NCBI RefSeq assembly: GCF_051622035.1
Contig: NC_135358.1
Coordinates: 11,352,001-11,416,000, forward strand
DNA: 64,000 bases
Direction: 5' to 3'
Origin: Arctopsyche grandis
Taxonomy: Eukaryota; Arthropoda; Insecta; Trichoptera; Hydropsychidae
Made by a program: the position numbers and the translations under genes. Under the pieces are notes generated by a model. It had not been told where the DNA came from and did not search any database. It worked only from the letters and a program-made list of their open reading frames with translations. How positions within the stretch are numbered: the stretch's first letter is position 1; every line of letters begins with the position of its first letter. This document shows positions 54,739 to 64,000 of this stretch, in pieces.

Positions 54739-55500
54739 CAGTGCTACTCAAACTATTTCAGTTGGTGGACCAGTATATATTTTTCAGTAATTCTCACGGA
54801 CCAGCATCATATTTTAAAATAAAAACGTTATATATGTATATGGTTGAAAACTTGTAAACAAATAAAAATAAAATAAAATCTAAATAGTAAAATTTATTTT
54901 ATTGAATTCAAAGAAGTACAATATTTATATACATAACTTAGACAAAGATAAAAAATGAAAATAAAAAAAACTAATGAGACATACATATGAGCTTGTTTGT
55001 TATTAGATAACTTATCCAGTCGTGGTTTAATCGAAGACAATGCCACACGCAATGGATCATAAATATCCACACTATTACGATGTTTTGTTTTAATTATACT
55101 CATGGTTAAGAAACCAGTCTCGCAAAGGTAAGTTGATGCAAATGGTAAAAGCGTTTTCACCGCAAGTTCATAAATATCTGGGAATTCTACTTTTAATTTG
55201 ATCCAAAAGCCTGCAAGTGAAGTTGTGGTTTTAAAACATTTTTTTTAATTCTTGATTTGCAGTCAGATTAATATATCAACATTCCATGGCAAAAATGGAT
55301 TTCGTATCCATCCTTTTTTCCCTTTCGTGGATCGTCATCTGGTGGAAAATAGAAATCGAATCGCTCTGATAAATTTGTCAAATGACAACTGATTATATCG
55401 CGCAAAAACGTCATATTAAGCTCCTCTCCTCCTTCGTAAATACATAATATCAGCCAAATTATTAAACATGGCATAGCAATCTTTTGAAACACGAATCTTC
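54739..55500 (-). pseudogene. hAT transposase fragment (ZBED/GTF2IRD2-like)
   Basis: The terminus CAGTGCTACTCAAACTATTT at 54739 is hAT-like. Minus-strand frames give FLRDIISCHLTNLSERFDFY and FPPDDDP (55492-55310), then SLAGFWIKLKVEFPDIYELA and VKTLLPFASTYLCETGF, followed by MSIIKTKHRN and LRVALSSIKPRLDKL (55230-54965). These are the C-terminal dimerisation blocks of hAT transposases related to ZBED5/GTF2IRD2. A gap between the two blocks, a frame change and the missing N-terminal half show it is dead. Confidence 0.8.
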
Positions 55501-56322
55501 CTTGAATAATATTAAGGTCTGTAATTGAAAGTTTTATTCAATACAACTTGATTTAAAAGTCTAAAATAATTTCATTTAAAGAGTTATTTTTTCGAAATTT
55601 GAATTCTATCAGTTCTATCAATTCGTCTATAAAAATTATTTGAAAATTAATTGAAGCATCAAGGAAATATAATTTTGGCCAATTTTTGACACGTACATTA
55701 CAGACATTATACGAGCGTTAGTAATTAAATTAAAATTAAATATTTGATTAAATAAAGGTGAGGTGATTTACATCGATTGCTTGCCCACTTTTCGTGCTTG
55801 CGAAAATTCTTTCGGAACAATTTTAATTAGCAGCTCCGCGGAACAAATACCGCACTGGCGCGTCCACAGATCCGTTAACGCAATATCATATTGGATTATT
55901 CATAAGGAGAGAAACTTTGAAATCCCTATTTCCGTTCGAACAATGGAAAACTATTCGCTGTTGTATTGTTCCATGGCTAAATTCAAAATGCGGTTCGTTG
56001 ACGTCTCCGCTCAGCGCTGAAATTTAACATAGTTAAATGGTATTACGCAAAGTGAGGCGGGCACGGTAATATTACAAGGTTTTATAATGGATTTCCTAAG
56101 AAAATAAATGTCGACAATGTAGTTCGTTTTAAATCAATTTATGTACATAATGTGTGACATGTATGTATGAATATACGAATATACGAATATGTATATGTAT
56201 GAATATACGAATTGATTGATCGAAATAAAAAATAACCCAACAATTAAAATATAATAAAAAATCACAAAAATGTTTTTTAATTAAAATATAAGTTTACAAG
56301 AATTTAAAAATACAATATCAAA
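55501..56322. other. Non-coding; GC-richer block 55760-56020
   Basis: The block around 55760-56020 has higher GC and a short ORF with no recognised domain. It could be unique regulatory DNA or hAT interior. Confidence 0.35.
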
Positions 56323-56511
56323 TTAAAATTTCTTAAAACTAAGCATGGAGCGTGTTTCCATAGATGTTTCTTTAAGATTTGTGCGACGATCACTTACAAT
56401 TGAATTATATTTACTGAAATATCGTTCAGCATCCATACTATTAACTGGACACCAAATTGATCTCAGAGCAGCACAACCAAACTCTTCATATTTAATTTTT
56501 GTTGCCATCAA
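56323..56511 (-). pseudogene. Second hAT transposase C-terminal fragment
   Basis: IWCPVNSMDAERYFSKYNSI then VSDRRTNLKETSMETRSML is the hATC dimerisation motif, from a different hAT lineage than 54739-55500. Only about 60 codons remain. It ends TTAAAATTTCTTAAAAC on the other side; termini were not found. Confidence 0.75.
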
Positions 56512-56760
56512 TAATTATAATACATCTGGGGTGGATCCACTTTTTATATAACTTAATAGTTGTTTTAAAAAATGCTCATATCAAACATTGAACCTCTGTC
56601 AATGCGTTAAAAACAGTTAAAAAAACAACTGTTCATTTAATATTAGTGTTGGATTTTGAACCTACCACATTGAATTAAATATCTTAATTTTCACTGAAAA
56701 TTAAATATAAGCTTATGGGTGTATGTATATTTAAATCAAGTAAATGTAAATAACTAGCAC
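56512..56760. other. Spacer upstream of SP7
   Basis: AT-rich; nothing identified. Confidence 0.5.
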
Positions 56761-56768
56761 TATAAAAG
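56761..56768 (+). promoter_or_regulatory. TATA box of SP7
   Basis: TATAAAAG, 80 bp upstream of the SP7 ATG. Confidence 0.55.
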
Positions 56769-56840
56769 ATGAGATAGAAATTATTTATACCTTATTCAAA
56801 AGAGAGCCCTTCTCCGTAAACGTTTGCTCGTATAAGAGTT

Positions 56841-58779
56841 ATGTATAAAGTTTATTTGGTTTCATTGTTGTTTATCGGATTTATTCAAGGTATAAGATAT
56901 TCTCATTTTTACTAGCCTCTTCTTACTTTCGATTTTTATTTTACTTTATCATGTACAATAGATGAAGTTTTGTGATCATGCGAAAATTCTTACTCAATTT
57001 TGACTGATTCGAACTCAGAATCGATCACTGATCACGTTTTAATGCTCTATAAAAAATGTGTGTGTGTGTGTGTGTGTCCATCCGTCAACCGGAAGTGGCA
57101 GTTTACTCTTTTTCGATTTTTCTTCCACTATTTTTTTCGACCCTTTAAACATGTGGATCTTCAGGAAATAATTCAAGTATAATTCTTGTATCAATATGAT
57201 GAAAATAAAAAAAAATGACAAAATTTAATAAACCGGAAGTGGGATTATTTCCTCTTAGAAAAGTCAAAAATGTTGTGGCCACTATTCTGTCCTAGTAGTG
57301 GCCCTAAGCGTATCAAGCAGAAAAATTATATTTGTATTCTTTATGTACTAATGTATAAGGCTTTGGTATGAATTGTTAAACCGGAAGTAGTATTTTTTTT
57401 TAAACAATATTTAATTATTTTATTTTCACATTTTAAATTATTTTCATTTTCTTGATATTTAATGTGTATAATAATCATAGTTATTTTTAGTAATAAAAAA
57501 ATTTCGAACAAAATCCGATAACTGGGAGTAGAAATTTTGTCTTGTGAAAGTTTCCATACATTTGCGCTCAATTTGTATCGAAAACGCTCCCATTACCGGC
57601 ATTTGTAATCGTGTATGTTTGTTTAATTATTGAATTTTGTTTTGTGACCCTCTTATATTCCTCAAATACATAGATAAAGTCACATCTGATTTTTCTATGT
57701 AGTCATTTTCATATTTTTGATTGCTTTAAATTACTTTTTTCTTTGACTAGGAATAAAACCCGACGAAGAAGTTGGCAATCATGGACAAACAAAAAATAGT
57801 TCACCTATCAGTTCAAGGATTATCGGTGGTTCGTATGCTAAAATGGGACAGTTTCCTTATCAAGTTTCTTTAAGACGTCCCGATTTAAGTCATGCATGCG
57901 GTGGTACGATAATTGATAAAAAATGGATTGTAACAGCTGCTCATTGCATCCACGAGTAAAAATTTTATTTATTTACATTACCATTTTTGCTATATATATA
58001 TTTTTTGTTTTTTCATTTGACTGAGTGAATTTCAGTGACGAAGATAATGCCAGCCACAAAGAAATTCGCTATGTTGTTGCCGGAAGAATATATTTACGGA
58101 TTGAAAGAATACGACTTGATGTCGCTTAAAGAATCCAACACCCAAAATACAATAGATCAGACGGGGCTATGAAATATGATATAGCTTTAATTAAAACCGT
58201 GCAATCACTAAATTATAGTGTGTATATTAAACTTCTTGAACTTCCAACGTTTAATATCGGCGGTGGTTATCGCATGATAGTATCTGGCTGGGGAGCATAT
58301 TTTTATAAAGAAGTAATACATTTACATTTTTCTGGTTTAAATTTTTTTTAAGATTGTATAAAAAAAAATTACATAGATATGTCCATTACATTTTTTTTTA
58401 TTTCAGAATATTACTTATGATCCAGAAAGATTAAAATATTTGGTAGTTCACAGTATTACCAATACCCAATGTCAAAATTCAGTGTCATAAATCGAATATA
58501 TACATCTTTGTACATATCGTAATGTTGGACAAGGAATATTCAAGGTAAATACATTGATATATTGAAGTCCTTAAAATTATTTAAAATTTTTTATAATGAT
58601 TTTATTATTTTATTAAGGGAGATTCGGGTGGTCCGTTGGTATATTCTAATGAACTTCACGGAGTTGCATCGTTTATTAGTATTTCCGAAAACAAAGAATG
58701 TGCCTCTGGATTTCCCGATACTTTCGCCAGAGTGTATGAATTCAACGAATGGATTTGTTCTTCTATGTCTAACAATTAA
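56841..58779 (+). pseudogene. SP7: brachyurin-type serine protease pseudogene
   Basis: Exons 56841-56889, 57751-57955, 58036-58312, 58407-58544, 58618-58779; 831 nt with the frame kept. Signal MYKVYLVSLLFIGFIQG; SSR|IIGG; VTAAHC (His57), YDIALIK (Asp102), GDSGGPL (Ser195), Gly189 and Asp226 are all present. In-frame TAA codons lie at 58127-58129 (where SP9 has a Lys codon, AAA) and 58488-58490, and Cys191 is Phe (GQGIFKGDSGG). The exon 3 donor is shifted to a GTAATA several codons past the usual site. It is a once-active enzyme, now dead. Intron 1 carries a CCGGAAGT repeat. Closest to SP8 and SP9. Confidence 0.88.
56906..57706 (+). repeat. CCGGAAGT repeat in SP7 intron 1
   Basis: Delimited by comparison with the short intron 1 of SP8 and flanked by ATTTTT on both sides. 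It has GATGAAGTTTTGTGATCATG, a (TG)n run, CAACCGGAAGTGGCAGTTTA, AAACCGGAAGTGGGAT, AAACCGGAAGTAGTA and the CTTATATTCCTCAAATACAT end. Shorter than the 41460 copy because the internal duplication is absent. Confidence 0.82.
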
Positions 58780-59199
58780 CTGTACAATTAATATTATATT
58801 ATAACAAATATATGTACTGAATGCACTATGTAGTAAAAAAACTAAATTCAATGAAAATTCCGATAGCTAATATTTGGGTTTACATATAATATATATCATA
58901 CATATGTATGTATATGTATAATTAGATATGTACAAATTCTTATCATTATTGAAGGTATCATTTTTGAAAATTATGCATCTTTTTTTGCCGTATATTGACT
59001 AACATTCTATTTTTACGCATAAATTACAATGAGCAACAAAAAAAATTCGGATGAACTTTACATAAATAAAGTCATGACCAAGCCACGACTTTATCTATTT
59101 ATTTGACGAATATAAGAAGTATAAAAACAAAATTCAAAAATGAAACATACATATGTATGTACATACATGTTCATACATACCGGCTATGAGAGTATTTTC
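58780..59199. other. Intergenic DNA
   Basis: AT-rich; no gene identified. Confidence 0.5.
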
Positions 59200-59885
59200 G
59201 ATACAAATTGAGCTCGAATGTAGGGAAACTTATACAAGACAACGGCTCTACTTACGGATGTCGGATTTTGTTTTGACACAACATTTTGACACTTCCGCTT
59301 TAGTAAATTTAATGATTGATCACATTACTACAAGGTTTATACATTATATCATTTTCACAAGAGGAGTGCACATATTAAAGGGTTGAAAAAAATAGTGGAA
59401 GAAAAATCGAACACGAGTATACTGCCACTCCGGCTGACGAATGCTCACCTTATTATATAACTTGGTATGAAACTTACATTTCTAGATATGAAATCTCAGT
59501 TCAATACGCAGTAAGGTTTCCGAAAAAAACATAAAAAACCTCGATTCTCTATGGTAAAAGTACTAAAAGTAATTTATAAATTTTATTCCGTAAAAATATT
59601 ACGGAATAAAATTTATAAATACTATTACATGTAAAAATATTTTTGTATGATTCGGGTAGCACTTTGGGAGATAATTGCATTCAAAAACATAAAAAATAGG
59701 GCACCTTTAAGGGGGGCACCATTTCTGGTCAACAATTTGAAAAAAAATCGCGTAGTATCGATAAGAATTTCAGTAACCGATACTAAGTTTCTGTTTGATC
59801 TGAGCTCGAATTAGTCAAGATCTCAAGTTAGAATTTTGGCATGATCACAAAACTTCATCTACATATTGTTACTACGTACTTAAAA
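59200..59885 (-). repeat. CCGGAAGT repeat, decayed minus copy
   Basis: Colinear reversed blocks (AATTGAGCTCGAATGTAGGG, GTGGAAGAAAAATCGAACA, AACATAAAAAACCTCGATTC, GATCACAAAACTTCATCTAC). The CCGGAAGT cores are mostly mutated. It contains a palindrome at 59574-59624. Confidence 0.7.
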
Positions 59886-60487
59886 AGTAATTACCGGCTC
59901 AGAAAATAATCAATATTTTATATAATATTATTTCTAAGTTTGACCCACTAAATTCGAATATGACATTGATTTTTGTTGGCTTCTTCTCATTTGTGAGATA
60001 TAAGCGTTTAATATACATGCATATGTGTAATATTTGGCTTTTGCAGTCTTTAGCTGAAAATCTAGTATTGCTGTACCAAAAGTAAGTATCGAAATCCAAA
60101 GTCAGATGTTTTTTTAATTGCTTTAAAACACTTATAATCAATTATCTGACGAATTTTAAAATCACAAATATACTTTTTTCTTACACCTTTTTTACGTAAA
60201 TAAGAGCTACATAATTTCGCTGAGTTGTCACTTAACCACCTTTATAAACATTGTTTTTTTAGTCGATGTACATTTTAACTGTTGTCTATTTTTATTTAAA
60301 TTATAAAAAAATGGTTACACGCTTACGTATGTAAGTAAGTAAATTTTAGTAAAAGCTTATCATATAAAATATATCCCTTGTCGCATAAAATTAATAAACA
60401 AATACTCAATTTTATGAATGGTCTTATCTATGTAATTGCATATCATTAATTTGAATATGTATTAAAATCACATTCGTATAAATGCAT
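59886..60487. other. Intergenic DNA upstream of SP8
   Basis: AT-rich; no gene identified. Confidence 0.5.
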
Positions 60488-60495
60488 TATAAAAG
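60488..60495 (+). promoter_or_regulatory. TATA box of the SP8 remnant
   Basis: TATAAAAG, 80 bp upstream of the relict ATG, as in SP7 and SP9. Confidence 0.5.
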
Positions 60496-60567
60496 GGGAG
60501 TCAGGAATTGCTTATTTCTTATTCAAACGAGAGCCCTTTTCCGTTAACGTTTGGCCGTACTAGAGCT

Positions 60568-61258
60568 ATGCATAAAGAATATTTTGTTTCATTGTTGTTT
60601 ATCGGATTTTTTCAAGGTATTAGATATTCTCAATTTCAATGTAGTCATTTTAATATTTTAATTGGTTTGAAATAGTTTTTTCTTTGACTAGGAATAAAAC
60701 CCGGCGAAGAAGTTGGTGATCATGGACCTTTTTGTAATTCCATACCACTTACAATATTTGGTAGTGTATAGTACAACCAATGCTGAATGTCAATCAATTA
60801 GAGACACAATCCTTTGTACATATCTGTGTTGGAAAAGGATTGTGTAATGTAAATATATTAATTAATTGATATATTGATTTTTATATTTAAATGTTACACC
60901 GAATCCGTGAAATTGCTTATTGCGTGAAATCGGCAAAAAATTGCCGAATTCATGAAAAGTGCCAACCCGTTGCTTTATTAATCAAATGGGTAAGTTAGCT
61001 GCCGAATGCGTGTATTGGGATTTCACGCAATAGGCAATTCCACGGATTCGGTGTAACATACATACATATATAAATATATATTAATTTTATTATCTTATTT
61101 AGGGTGGTCCCTTGGTGTATTCTAATGAGCTTCACGGAGTTGCATCCTATGTTGTTAATTCTACTGGAACAACACAATGCGCCACAGGATATCCCGATGG
61201 TTCAACCAAAGTATATAAATTCAACGAATGGATTATTTCTACAATTTTTAACAAGTAG
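60568..61258 (+). pseudogene. SP8: internally deleted serine protease pseudogene
   Basis: Signal exon 60568-60616 (MHKEYFVSLLFIGFFQG) and the start of exon 2 at 60692 (GIKPGEEVGDHG) match SP7. The DNA then jumps to exon 4 sequence (LQYLVVYSTTNAECQ-like) ending before GTAAAT at about 60850, so the His57 and Asp102 segments are deleted. The last exon, from 61103, starts GGPLVYSNELHGVASY, lacks the GDS of the active-site motif, and ends KFNEWIISTIFNK*. A MITE lies in the remaining intron. AATAAA at 61297. Confidence 0.85.
60893..61057. mobile_element. MITE with ~40-bp TIRs in the SP8 remnant
   Basis: GTTACACCGAATCCGTGAAA and TTCCACGGATTCGGTGTAAC are the ends; similarity continues inward through TTGCTTATTGCGTGAAATC. 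165 bp, non-coding. Confidence 0.82.
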
Positions 61259-61669
61259 CTTTATAACGATTTATATACTACATATATACTTTTAGAAATA
61301 AAAATGCACTCAATTTAATATGTAGTATATATAATATAACAAAATTTTATATAAATTGCGATCATTCAATATATGTTTACGTACATATAATGAGTATGTA
61401 CAAATTATTATCATTATTAAAAATAAAACTTCTGGAAATCATGCATCATTTTTTGAACTAATTTCTACTTTTTCCCCTCAAGTATGCTCACAACACAAAC
61501 ACAAACATCATGCAAATAGCAATATATTGGGTAATTTCTAAAAACAAATTTCAACTTAGATCTGACTGCTCTAAGCTAATTTAATACGACTCGTAAAAAG
61601 TTCGATGAGCTGTTAAGAGCGATAAGAATAAATAAATGATCACGTTTAATTGGTGAAGTAACCTATTAA
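61259..61669. other. Intergenic DNA
   Basis: AT-rich; no gene identified. Confidence 0.5.
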
Positions 61670-62331
<662 letters not shown>

Positions 62332-62530
62332 TAAAGCAACAGTACCCATCTACATATCTGAAAACACGGATAAAGTACGTGAAATAAAAAAAAAGATAAT
62401 TCATATTTCTTATCACATAATATATATCTATGTACTTACATATAAATATGTATGTACTTAGTTCTTAGAAGTATCTTACATGCGAGTTAAAAATCGTAAT
62501 CTAGTGAAATATCTAATAAAAATAAGTATG

Positions 62531-62538
62531 TATATAAG
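62531..62538 (+). promoter_or_regulatory. TATA box of SP9
   Basis: TATATAAG, 81 bp upstream of the SP9 ATG. Confidence 0.6.
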
Positions 62539-62611
62539 ACGAGTGTGAATCTCACATTCATACACTTAAAGTCAGACTATCTGACTTGTTTAATCTTTAA
62601 AAATTGTGAAA

Positions 62612-63682
<1,071 letters not shown>

Positions 63683-64000
63683 TTTTTGTTCAAATTACAA
63701 TTGTAAAAGATTGAAGTTTCAATATACATATATATAAATTGATTTGATTGAAAATGTGTATTTATTTTAACGTTTCCATACATTATTTCAAAAGTAGGGA
63801 TCTATACATATGTTACAGTTGAAGTGTATTTTCAGTTGTAATATACTCCAACTGTTGTTTTAGATTATTTATATTCGAATACATATCAACTAGTAAATTA
63901 AACTCTACAAGCGCAAATACAGTTTCAACAATATGCGCCAGTTGTAATAATATCTTTGACAATTGAGTTTTGACCGTTCTAATATTTTTACGAATGATTT
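63683..64000. other. SP9 3' flank
   Basis: AT-rich; no gene identified. The last ~200 bp (AACTGTTG, ACTAGTAAATTAAAC, CAATATGCGCCAG) resemble 22380-22630 in reverse and are probably another dispersed repeat. Confidence 0.4.

Overview
This 64 kb window is eukaryotic and very probably from an insect. It is AT-rich, full of short (TA)n and TATGTATG-type simple repeats, and its genes have short GT-AG introns with conserved phases. The transposons are of insect type: RTE-like and Jockey/CR1-like LINEs, Helitrons, tRNA-derived SINEs, and hAT, Tc1 and TTAA-target DNA elements. No RNA gene or species marker fixes the order; a moth, caddisfly or fly relative would fit.

Region 1 (1-15.4 kb) holds the 3' part of one large gene, a Furin-2-type proprotein convertase on the + strand. 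Thirteen exons (2196-12847) join in frame into 1,174 codons including the stop. They encode the catalytic His, Asn and Ser segments of the subtilisin/kexin domain, the P domain, a long Cys-rich furin-repeat region, one transmembrane helix and a cytosolic tail with a YVPL motif and acidic clusters. The prodomain and the catalytic Asp exon lie upstream of the window. Its introns carry a Helitron, an RTE LINE fragment, a SINE and a 169-bp (TA)n tract.

Region 2 (15.4-19.7 kb) is mostly non-coding. It has a possible small secreted Pro-rich peptide gene (15909-16175), two copies of one TIR element, a fold-back MITE and a SINE.

Region 3 (19.9-63.7 kb) is a tandem array of nine chymotrypsin-family (S1) genes, all on the + strand and all sharing a five-exon plan. 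SP1 and SP9 keep His57/Asp102/Ser195 and the Gly189/Asp226 pocket seen in brachyurin (crab collagenase). SP2, SP3, SP4 and SP6 have open reading frames but altered triads (T/N/S, T/N/T, T/D/T, N/N/S) and have lost Asp226; they look like secreted serine protease homologues. SP5 is a close duplicate of SP6 with one nonsense codon. SP7 has two stops, and SP8 is an internally deleted remnant. A TATA box 60-95 bp upstream of the start codon is conserved in SP2-SP9. The enzymes are probably secreted digestive or extracellular proteases; the homologues may have binding or regulatory roles (inference).

Region 3 is heavily invaded. Two full-length, apparently identical RTE-like LINEs with intact 985-residue ORFs lie head-out in inverted orientation 1.46 kb apart, each bounded by (TA)n tracts; one sits in intron 3 of SP5. 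A roughly 1.4-kb non-coding repeat family carrying several ACCGGAAGT (ETS-type) sites occurs about seven times, and paralogous introns without it show where it inserted. Other insertions are Helitrons with A/T target flanks and clear 3' hairpins, TTAA-flanked MITEs, hAT and Tc1 remnants, and a nested, 5'-truncated Jockey/CR1-like LINE.
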